From: Candidatus Gastranaerophilales bacterium
Lineage (GTDB): Bacteria; Cyanobacteriota; Vampirovibrionia; Gastranaerophilales; Gastranaerophilaceae
NCBI GenBank assembly: GCA_910587375.1
Contig: CAJULR010000026.1
Span: forward strand, 8,977 to 72,976
Length of the DNA stretch: 64,000 nucleotides
Direction of reading: 5' to 3'
The position numbers and the translations under genes were made by a program. Shown in pieces: positions 24,506 to 31,354 of this stretch (positions within the stretch are counted from its first letter, which is position 1; every line of letters begins with the position of its first letter). Under the pieces are notes generated by a model that saw only the letters and a list, made by a program, of their open reading frames with translations, was not told where the DNA came from and searched no databases.

Positions 24506-25738
24506 CTATTTTGCGCGTGAAGCCAAATTGTTTATAATGTCATTTGGCGCAACATCATGCATTGCCATAAACACAAGCAAATGATAGATTAAATCCGCTG
24601 CTTCCCAGCCAAGGCCATCCCCCAGTTCAAAATTAACGGATTCAAAAGCTTCCTCCATAATTTTTCTTTTAAGATAAAATTCGTTGTTGAAAAGCTTTGT
24701 CGTGTAAGAGCCTTCAGGCATTTTCTTTTTTCTGTCTAAAATTAATTGATAAAGTTCATGGAGCGAGAAATCTTTGTCTTCAAAGCAGCTGTATGTGCCC
24801 AAGTGACAGGCGTTTCCGTTTTGAATAACTTTGTATAGAATTGTATCTTTGTCGCAATCAAACTTTGCAGACACAAGTTCTTGCGTGTTGCCTGATGTTT
24901 CACCTTTTGTCCAAAGCTCTTGTCTTGAACGGCTGTAATATGTGGCATGCCCTGTTGTTAAGGATTTTAAAACAGACTCTTTATTTGAATAGGCAAGCAT
25001 TAAAACCTGTTTTGTGTTTTTATCCTGTACAATAGTTGGAATTAAGCCGTCTTTTGATTTTTCAAAGTCAAGGCATGCGCAAAATGCGTCTTCAAGGTTG
25101 ATTTTTCCTGTATAAATTGACATGCCCAACTGACATGAGATATCCATTGAAGCAAGCTCTTGAATTTCTTCAATGCTTGTAATTCCGCCTGCGGCAACGA
25201 TTGGCTTTTTGGTAATTTCTCTGATTTTTCTGAATGCTTCCATATTTGTACCCTGGAGCATTCCTTCTTTTTCAACGATAGTGTACAAAAAGCCAGAACA
25301 AAAATCCCCAAACCTCTGCACATGGGCTTGTGTGGAAACTTCGGTGTCTGTTTGCCAGCCATCAACTGTGATTTTGCCGTTTCTTGAATCAATTGCAACA
25401 ATTACTCTGTCTTTTGGCAGTTTTGATAAAAAGGCTTCATCTGCCGCAGTTCCTATGATGATTTTTTTGGCACCATAGCTGATTATTCTCTTAGCTTTTT
25501 CAACAGTCCTGATTCCGCCGCCCACTCTGCATTCTGCAACTTTGCAGATTTGTCTTATAAGTTCTTCATTGTCTTTTCCTTTGTTCATGGCTGCGTCAAG
25601 GTCTATCACGGCAATTTCGCCAAACCTTGCGTAATATTTTGCAAGTTCTATAACATTTTCTTTTTCAAGAACTTTTTCTTTTCCTTGCCTTAATTGAACT
25701 GCTTTTCCGTCCATAAGGTCTATGCTTGGAATAATCAT
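24506..25738 (-). CDS. HisA-HisI-HisE triple fusion (histidine steps 2-4)
   Basis: One 410-residue reading frame joins three enzymes. Residues 1 to about 228 are HisA, the ProFAR isomerase, with catalytic Asp in SIDLMDG (D7) and a second in VAIDSRNG. Residues about 229-320 are HisI, phosphoribosyl-AMP cyclohydrolase, with SRSRQELWTKGETSG and zinc cysteines in FDCD and CHLGTYSC. Residues about 325-410 are HisE, phosphoribosyl-ATP pyrophosphatase, with KIMEEAFE and EAADLIYHLLV. These perform three consecutive steps in reverse order along the chain. HisIE fusions are common; I do not know of the HisA addition as a usual arrangement. The frame is continuous and all key residues seem present, so all three activities are expected. 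Confidence 0.93.
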   Translation of the reverse strand: MIIPSIDLMDGKAVQLRQGKEKVLEKENVIELAKYYARFGEIAVIDLDAAMNKGKDNEELIRQICKVAECRVGGGIRTVEKAKRIISYGAKKIIIGTAADEAFLSKLPKDRVIVAIDSRNGKITVDGWQTDTEVSTQAHVQRFGDFCSGFLYTIVEKEGMLQGTNMEAFRKIREITKKPIVAAGGITSIEEIQELASMDISCQLGMSIYTGKINLEDAFCACLDFEKSKDGLIPTIVQDKNTKQVLMLAYSNKESVLKSLTTGHATYYSRSRQELWTKGETSGNTQELVSAKFDCDKDTILYKVIQNGNACHLGTYSCFEDKDFSLHELYQLILDRKKKMPEGSYTTKLFNNEFYLKRKIMEEAFESVNFELGDGLGWEAADLIYHLLVFMAMHDVAPNDIINNLASRAK

Positions 25739-25761
25739 TTTTTATTGCCTTCCTTTGTTTT

Positions 25762-25811
25762 GGGGCTGGTTGCCTGTTTGAAATGTCTGCCTGAAACAGG
25801 CGCCCTGCCCC
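25762..25811 (-). promoter_or_regulatory. Nested hairpin in the leader between csaB and the hisA-I-E fusion gene
   Basis: GGGGC at 25762-25766 pairs with GCCCC at 25807-25811, and inside it GCCTGTTT at 25772-25779 pairs with AAACAGGC at 25794-25801. On the minus strand it lies after the csaB stop and before the AAAGGAAGG ribosome binding site of the fusion gene. No T run follows, so it could be a processing or RNA-stability element, or a palindromic repeat. Confidence 0.4.
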
Positions 25812-25817
25812 GGTGTT

Positions 25818-26834
25818 TTATTTTACAAAGCGGTTTAATACTTCCCAATCGAAGGTTTCGCCCCTTCTTCTTTCAAAGTATTCATCTTCCGTGTAGCCTT
25901 TTAAATCTCTTATATATGAGTAATAGTCAGATTCTTCGCAGGCTTCAATGTATGGAATATCAAATTCGGTTGCAAGGTTTTGAACCTTAACATCGTATGA
26001 AATCGGAAGAACCTTAACCCCCATTTTGAGGGCCAAAAGAACCGCATGGTATCTCATTGCGAATAAATATTCAAGGTGTGAAAATTCTTCGATTAATTGG
26101 TTGTGCGAATTTGGGATTACAACTTCTGTTGCAATGTCTGAACACTGTGCCTTTAGCCAATATTCAAACTTGTATGCAAGCTCTGAATCTTGCGAAGTTT
26201 GGAAAGAGAAAATTTTAATTTTTCTATCCCCAAAGTAAACGCCAATGTATTTTGCAAGTTCTTTAAGAAGGGTTGGGTGTAAAAATCTGTAGTTTCTAAG
26301 CTGTACGCCAACATAGCCCATTGGTTCATACGGCGGACATTTAATGTCCCAAACCGGGTCCGGAACGTATCTTGAATGAATTCCCCATTTCTTTAAAATT
26401 CTTTGAGAGAACACATCTCGAACCAAAATCAGGTCACACATTTTGATTATTTTCTTTGAAAGCCACTGATATCCCTTGCCGTAAATTGGCCCTATGCCCT
26501 GGGCGAAAATAATTACCTTTTTGCCAAAAAGCTTTGCAAGGAAAATAATTGCAAGGTAATAAAGGAGGCTCAAAGAGCTTGTGCCATTCTGCAAAAGGCT
26601 TCCGCCGCCTGAAATCAAAACCTGTGTGTCAAAAATGCTCCATAGAATTTGGAAGAAATTCATATAGTTTTTGGCGTTGATTTTGAACATTTTTTTTGTA
26701 AGTTCAGGGTCTGAAGAAAGGGCAGTAATGCTGCAATTTGATTTTCTTAAGTATCTCACTAAAAGACCCAATATGGCGTCATCTCCAAAGTTTTGAAAAC
26801 CTATATAACCTGAAATTAATACTCTTTTACCCAT
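25818..26834 (-). CDS. csaB: Polysaccharide pyruvyl transferase CsaB
   Basis: A 338-residue protein of the cyanobacterial-type CsaB pyruvyl transferase family. Seen: LISGYIGFQNFGDDAIL at the N-terminus, SGGGSLLQN, AQGIGPIYGKGY, VRDVFSQ and the C-terminal AMRYHAVLLALKMGVKVLPISY. CsaB adds ketal-linked pyruvate to cell-wall polysaccharide, which anchors surface-layer proteins with SLH domains in many bacteria. Its start overlaps the end of the PfkB-type gene by eight bases, so the two are coupled. No SLH protein is in the window. Confidence 0.88.
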   Translation of the reverse strand: MGKRVLISGYIGFQNFGDDAILGLLVRYLRKSNCSITALSSDPELTKKMFKINAKNYMNFFQILWSIFDTQVLISGGGSLLQNGTSSLSLLYYLAIIFLAKLFGKKVIIFAQGIGPIYGKGYQWLSKKIIKMCDLILVRDVFSQRILKKWGIHSRYVPDPVWDIKCPPYEPMGYVGVQLRNYRFLHPTLLKELAKYIGVYFGDRKIKIFSFQTSQDSELAYKFEYWLKAQCSDIATEVVIPNSHNQLIEEFSHLEYLFAMRYHAVLLALKMGVKVLPISYDVKVQNLATEFDIPYIEACEESDYYSYIRDLKGYTEDEYFERRRGETFDWEVLNRFVK

Positions 26835-27762
26835 AAATTTTCTCGCAATACTCTTCTACTTTATCTTTATAAGGAATGGACTTAATTGCGCCCATATTCT
26901 GCATTTGTAATAAACACAGTGCGTCAGCGTATTTTGCTGCATTTTTTGCAGATTCGCCGTCCAAATATTTACTTAAGAATGCACCGTTAAAAGCGTTTGA
27001 AACGCCTGTTACATCTACTATATCATACTCAAGCGGAGGAATGTTTATTGTGTCATTATTTTCATAAATAAACACGCCCTTGTCTTTGTCTTTCACGACA
27101 ACGGTTTTGATGGCAAGGTCTGAAAGCTTTGTTATGAGCATGTTTATGCTTTCCGTGTCAAAAAGGCTCATGCCATCTTCCGTTTCAATGAACATAATAT
27201 CAATATATTCACGGATTAAATTAAAATTTTCAAGCGCCTCATCCTTGTTTTTAAAGCATTTTTGGCAATTCGGGTCGTATGCGGTTAAAATATCATTTTC
27301 TTTTGCAAATTCAAAAACCTTGCTGACGGCTTCTCTTGCGCTTAAAGAAAGGCTTTGGGCAAACCCTGTTGCATAAACAAGCTTTGTGCGTTTAATGTAA
27401 TCAAAATCTATATCATTAACGCAAAGCGTGCTTGCGGCGGTTTTTTGCCTGTAATACCTGTATTCTCTTTTGTGGTCATTGTTTCCGACAAAATATATTC
27501 CGTTTTGTTCGGTTGAAAGCTTTACCCTGCTTGAATCCAAGCCTTCGGATTGCCAGGCGTCCAGCAAATATTCGCCAAAGCTGTCATTTCCGACCTTTGT
27601 TATATACCCCACGCGGGAGCCGCTTCGAAGCGCCGCAATTGCTGTTACAAGCGTATCTCCGCCATAATACTTATCAAAACAAGTACTGTTTTTTAAAGAA
27701 TCTGCCGCAGACAGCTCTATTAAGCTCTCCCCAATGGTTATTATGTCTAAATTCTCTTCCAT
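26827..27762 (-). CDS. PfkB-family protein with altered catalytic motif
   Basis: A 311-residue ribokinase-like fold. N-terminal IGESLIELSA and GGDTLVTAIAALRSGS are the substrate-site signatures of sugar kinases such as 2-keto-3-deoxygluconate kinase. The second signature, normally GAGD with the catalytic Asp, reads DVTGVSNAFNGAF, so the Asp is replaced by Asn (codon at 26995-26997, residue 256) and the anion-hole glycine by Ser. If this is not a sequence error, the protein may be a poor or inactive kinase. It is coupled to csaB by an 8-base overlap and diverges from the SDR gene. Confidence 0.8.
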   Translation of the reverse strand: MEENLDIITIGESLIELSAADSLKNSTCFDKYYGGDTLVTAIAALRSGSRVGYITKVGNDSFGEYLLDAWQSEGLDSSRVKLSTEQNGIYFVGNNDHKREYRYYRQKTAASTLCVNDIDFDYIKRTKLVYATGFAQSLSLSAREAVSKVFEFAKENDILTAYDPNCQKCFKNKDEALENFNLIREYIDIMFIETEDGMSLFDTESINMLITKLSDLAIKTVVVKDKDKGVFIYENNDTINIPPLEYDIVDVTGVSNAFNGAFLSKYLDGESAKNAAKYADALCLLQMQNMGAIKSIPYKDKVEEYCEKIYG

Positions 27763-27847
27763 ACTCTTATCTTTACCATAGAAACACTTTGTGTGTCAAA
27801 TTGTTAAAAATAGGACAAAATAGGGAAAAATTTGATAAATTATAATT

Positions 27848-28678
27848 ATGAAAAATGTATTAATTGTTGCAGCAGGTTCAGACATTGCAAAAAGCCTTAT
27901 ACCAAAGCTTTTGCCTTTTTGTAATGTTTGGGCCACATATAGAAAGCAGGTTTCAGGGAGTACCTCTTTAAAGCTAGAGGGCGGAGGCTCTTATACTCCT
28001 TTGTTTTTAGACATTTGCGATGAAGCTTCTTTTGAAAAATTAGCCGAATATTTTAAAGGGACAAAAATTGACGTTGTTGTTAACTTTGCCGGCGTTGCGG
28101 TGACTTCTCCTGTTGTGAAATTAAAGACGGAAGATTTAAAAAAACAGCTTGATGTTTGTGTTTTGGGGCTTTCAAGGATTTTGAAATTTATTTATCCGAA
28201 TTTGGATAAAAATTCTCGCGTTATAAATGTTTCTTCAATGGCCTCTTTTGGCATATTTCCCTTTATTTCGCCCTATTGCCTTTCAAAATCTGCTTCAGAT
28301 ATTTTATTAAACGCCTTTGAACTTGAAACGGGAATTCGTACAGTGTCGATAAAACCCGGGGTTGTGGGAACTAAATTTTGGCAATATTGTATAGATTTAA
28401 ACAAAGAAAATTTTGAAAATTTTGACGGAGAATATGAAGAAATTGGCGAATTTCTTCTTGAAAACGCTAAAAATAATGCTGTAAAAGGTGTGACGCCGGG
28501 GCATGTTGCAAGGGTAATCAAAAAGGCACTTTTTGCAAAATACCCGAAACATTCTTATTTAATAGGTAAAGACGCGCATTTTGCAGCTTTTGCAAGCTTT
28601 ATTCCTAAGGCTTTGTTGAATTTGATTATAAGAAAAACTTTGGATTTTAGAGTAAGGAAATTTAAAAATGGAAAATAA
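27848..28678 (+). CDS. Short-chain dehydrogenase/reductase (SDR)
   Basis: A 276-residue SDR with a slightly degenerate N-terminal cofactor motif (VAAGSDIAKSL), the NFAGVAV motif, catalytic Ser in VINVSSMASFG, and YxxxK in SPYCLSKSASD. SDRs reduce or oxidise ketones and alcohols with NAD(P)H; substrate unknown. The C-terminal 60 residues with KALFAKYPKHSYLIGKDA resemble SDRs near lipid or sugar pathways. Its end overlaps the following B12-binding radical SAM gene by 11 bases, so they are probably co-translated. Confidence 0.85.
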   Translation: MKNVLIVAAGSDIAKSLIPKLLPFCNVWATYRKQVSGSTSLKLEGGGSYTPLFLDICDEASFEKLAEYFKGTKIDVVVNFAGVAVTSPVVKLKTEDLKKQLDVCVLGLSRILKFIYPNLDKNSRVINVSSMASFGIFPFISPYCLSKSASDILLNAFELETGIRTVSIKPGVVGTKFWQYCIDLNKENFENFDGEYEEIGEFLLENAKNNAVKGVTPGHVARVIKKALFAKYPKHSYLIGKDAHFAAFASFIPKALLNLIIRKTLDFRVRKFKNGK

Positions 28679-30131
28679 TAAGCTTAATGATATACAGGGT
28701 GGGGCTTTAGAGGCCAAAGAAAGCAAAGGGAAGATTTTTTTACTTTACCCGCCATCTCCTGTAATGAACAGGGAAGACAGGTGTCAACAGCCGACGGATG
28801 ATTTAATTGTTATTCCGCCCCTGCCGCCTTCTGATTTAATGTATTTGGCTTCAATTGCCCGTATGGCAGGGTTTGAGCCAAAAATTAAAGATTACAGCCT
28901 GAAAAACGAAACGATTGAGGATTTAATCAAAGATATTAAAGAATTTAAGCCTGATTATCTTCTTTTAAACGCTGCAACGCCGACCCTAAATTCGGATTTG
29001 TCGCCGCTTGAAGTTGTAAAGCGTGAATTTCCAAATATTAAAACTATTGCAAAAGGTGCACATTTTAATATCTTGGCTAAAGAAGCTCTTGAAAGCTTCC
29101 CGGCGCTTGATATTGCAATAATGGGTGAGGCGGAATTAGCTTTAAAAGATATACTTTTAGGCGTTCCCTTGGCTGAAACCCTTGGTGTAACCTTTAGGGA
29201 AGGTGATAGAATAGTTCAAAACGAAAAAAGACCCTTTAATGAAAAATTGGATGAACTTCCGTATCCTGCAAGGGATTTAATTGACAATAATATTTACAGG
29301 CGCCCTGACACAGGCGAACTTCAGGCAGTTGTGAAGGTTTCGCGCGGCTGTCCTTTTCATTGCTTTTTCTGCCTTGCAACCCCTATTTCAGGCGCAAAGG
29401 TAAGATACAGAAGCTCTGAAAACATTTTAGGGGAAATTAGGGAATGCTATGAAAAATATGGGATTAAAAATTTCATTTTCTGGTCTGACATTTTTAATTT
29501 AAACAAAGATTGGGTGCACGAGCTTTGTGAAGCCATTATAAATTCCGGGATGAAAATCACCTTTTCAACCAATTCAAGGGCAGACACCGCAGATGAAGAC
29601 ACTGTCGATTTAATGAAAAAAGCAGGCTGCAGCCTTGTTTCAATCGGAATTGAGAGCGGTTCACAGTATATGCTTGATAAAATGGGCAAAAAAATTACGC
29701 TTGATGATATTAAAAACACGGTAAAACTTTTTAAGAAAAAGGGCATAAAGGTTTATGCTTATTATGTTTTAGGGCTTCCTTGGGAATCAGAAGAAACGGC
29801 AAAAGAAACAATAGAGTTTTCAAAGAAGCTTAATACGCACTTTGTAAGCTATTATACAGCAACGGCTCTTTGCGGCTCCAGGTTTTATGATTATGTAAAA
29901 GAGCACAATCTTGGGGATTTAAACTATGACCTTCCGTATTTTTATCCAAGCGTAAACACACACCATCTTTCAAAAGAGCGGGTTTTTGAAATTCATAAAA
30001 GCGCTGTTCGGGGCTATTATATAAGAATCCCTTACATTTTGATGATGTTATTTCAAATTAGAACCTTTGCAGAGTTTAAAAATTATTTTAAAGCCGGTCT
30101 TCGGGTGCTTTTTCGGAACAAAAAACATTAA
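28668..30131 (+). CDS. B12-binding-domain radical SAM protein
   Basis: A 487-residue protein. The N-terminal 180 residues form a B12-binding-like Rossmann domain (LLYPPSPVMNRED, PPSDLMYLASIARMAGF, IMGEAE) without the DxHxxG motif, so cobalamin may bind base-on or not at all. A radical SAM domain follows, with CPFHCFFC near residue 227 for the [4Fe-4S] cluster, then GIESGSQYMLDKMGK and YYVLGLPWESEETA. The C-terminus is basic and may touch the membrane. Such enzymes methylate unactivated carbons or rearrange lipids and natural products. It is coupled to an SDR gene; the pair probably acts on one substrate, perhaps an envelope lipid, but that is inference. Confidence 0.85.
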   Translation: MENNKLNDIQGGALEAKESKGKIFLLYPPSPVMNREDRCQQPTDDLIVIPPLPPSDLMYLASIARMAGFEPKIKDYSLKNETIEDLIKDIKEFKPDYLLLNAATPTLNSDLSPLEVVKREFPNIKTIAKGAHFNILAKEALESFPALDIAIMGEAELALKDILLGVPLAETLGVTFREGDRIVQNEKRPFNEKLDELPYPARDLIDNNIYRRPDTGELQAVVKVSRGCPFHCFFCLATPISGAKVRYRSSENILGEIRECYEKYGIKNFIFWSDIFNLNKDWVHELCEAIINSGMKITFSTNSRADTADEDTVDLMKKAGCSLVSIGIESGSQYMLDKMGKKITLDDIKNTVKLFKKKGIKVYAYYVLGLPWESEETAKETIEFSKKLNTHFVSYYTATALCGSRFYDYVKEHNLGDLNYDLPYFYPSVNTHHLSKERVFEIHKSAVRGYYIRIPYILMMLFQIRTFAEFKNYFKAGLRVLFRNKKH

Positions 30132-30167
30132 AAACCGTCAATTCTCTTAGTGGAAGAGGAGAAAAAG

Positions 30168-30491
30168 ATGGAAACTTTGAGGATTTTTGATACATATCTT
30201 TATGAAATTTCTAAAGGAACTAAGCCTGTTGCGCTTGTAACGGTTGAAAATGAGCTTGTTTTAAAAATTGAAACTAAGCTTAAAAAACTTAAAATTGCAT
30301 ATTTAATTGAACCTTTGGAATTTAACAAAGTGAATATATTTTTTGGGAAAAAGGAATGTATTGCAGCACTTAAGACCTTTTTAAAACCCTTAAATACTTT
30401 AAATCCTTATGAAGACTTTATTTTGGGCGCAATTTTAGGGTATGACATTCAAATGCAGTGTGAGAGATTTTTAAAAAGAATGGCCGGATAG
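30168..30491 (+). CDS. DUF2023-like small protein
   Basis: A 107-residue protein. The pattern LRIFDTYLYEISKGTKP, then LIEPLEFNKVNIFFGKKECI and NPYEDFILGAILGYDIQMQC, matches what I recall of DUF2023, a small family of unknown function from Bacteroidetes and others. The start at 30168 was chosen because AGAGGAGAAAAAG precedes it; an in-frame GTG 18 bases earlier is not needed. It is 36 bases after the radical SAM gene on the same strand. Function unknown. Confidence 0.65.
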   Translation: METLRIFDTYLYEISKGTKPVALVTVENELVLKIETKLKKLKIAYLIEPLEFNKVNIFFGKKECIAALKTFLKPLNTLNPYEDFILGAILGYDIQMQCERFLKRMAG

Positions 30492-30665
30492 TGCGCTTGC
30501 GCCTGGAATTACACTTTTTGTGCCTTATTTGCATTTTTGCTTCATTTTTAAAAAGGTGCTGAAATTAGTTTAAATTTTACCTCTTAGGGTAATTAAAATT
30601 TTTATTTTGGGCAATAAAATGTTTATAAAATTTAACAGAGATTAATAAGGGGAAGGGAAAATTTT

Positions 30666-30848
30666 ATGAACGTTTGCATAATGGACGGGTGTGTGGCTTG
30701 CGGAGCGTGTGAGGCGATAAATTCAGATGTTTTTTCTGTTGATGTGATTGCACATGTAAATGACGCTGAAGTTCAGGGAAATGAGCAGGATTGTATTGAC
30801 GCAGCGCTTGTTTGCCCGGTGAATGCCATTTGGATTGAAGATATCTAA
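30666..30848 (+). CDS. Single-cluster [4Fe-4S] ferredoxin
   Basis: A 60-residue ferredoxin with C-x2-C-x2-C at residues 9, 12 and 15 (DGCVACGACEA) and the fourth ligand in LVCPVNAIW near 50. A fifth cysteine (DCIDAA) is in the position used by a disulfide in some one-cluster ferredoxins. It would carry electrons at low potential in the cytoplasm, for instance to radical SAM enzymes or CFeSP, but no partner is shown. GGGAAGGGAAAATTTT precedes the ATG. It has its own long upstream region and looks monocistronic. Confidence 0.92.
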   Translation: MNVCIMDGCVACGACEAINSDVFSVDVIAHVNDAEVQGNEQDCIDAALVCPVNAIWIEDI

Positions 30849-30866
30849 ACATTTTGTATTAAAAAT

Positions 30867-30895
30867 TTGACACCTTCTTTTTTTAAAATTACGAT
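30867..30895 (+). promoter_or_regulatory. Predicted sigma-70-type promoter for the coiled-coil protein gene
   Basis: TTGACA at 30867-30872 and TACGAT at 30890-30895 are spaced by 17 bases. A start near 30902 would give a short leader before AAAGAGGAGAAAAAC and the ATG at 30928. Confidence 0.6.
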
Positions 30896-30927
30896 ATTGT
30901 TATCTATTTTTAAAAGAGGAGAAAAAC

Positions 30928-31338
30928 ATGTCAAAAACAATAAAGAAATTTGCAGTGCTTATGGCAGTTGTGTCCCTTGGTTTTGGCGCTTCTTTTGCAG
31001 AAGACGCTGTGTTTGATTCCAAAACGCAAACTGCGGTTCAGGAAGTGAATATTAAGCCTGTAGCGGAAAATGCCGAAGTGAAGGCCGTAAATACACAAAG
31101 TGCCGCAGAAACGCTTTCAAACGAGAAATTTAAAAGTGCCGTAAATAATCTTGAATCTGCCCAGGTGGATGTCAGAGAAAAACTTGCAACCTACAAAACT
31201 CTTGTGGAAGAAAAAGAGCTTGACGTTTCAAACAGAAAAGCTGAACTTTCCAAGCTTAAAAAGGAATATTCCGCGCTTCAAAAGAAAATGAGAAACATTG
31301 AAAAAATGAAGAAAATGTTGAACGATAATATTAATTAG
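30928..31338 (+). CDS. Exported coiled-coil protein, 136 aa
   Basis: A signal peptide is clear: KTIKKFAVLMAVVSLGFGASFAED with a probable cleavage after SFA at about residue 23. The mature part begins with a T/V/E-rich linker and ends in a long charged helix (about 70-136) with heptad-like spacing, including ELSKLKKEYSALQKKMR. It is probably periplasmic, perhaps an adaptor or chaperone-like helical protein. I do not recognise a family. Strong AGAGGAGA ribosome binding site and a good promoter suggest high expression. Its terminator seems to lie inside the end of recJ. Confidence 0.75.
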   Translation: MSKTIKKFAVLMAVVSLGFGASFAEDAVFDSKTQTAVQEVNIKPVAENAEVKAVNTQSAAETLSNEKFKSAVNNLESAQVDVREKLATYKTLVEEKELDVSNRKAELSKLKKEYSALQKKMRNIEKMKKMLNDNIN

Positions 31339-31354
31339 CCGTTTGAAGCATTTT

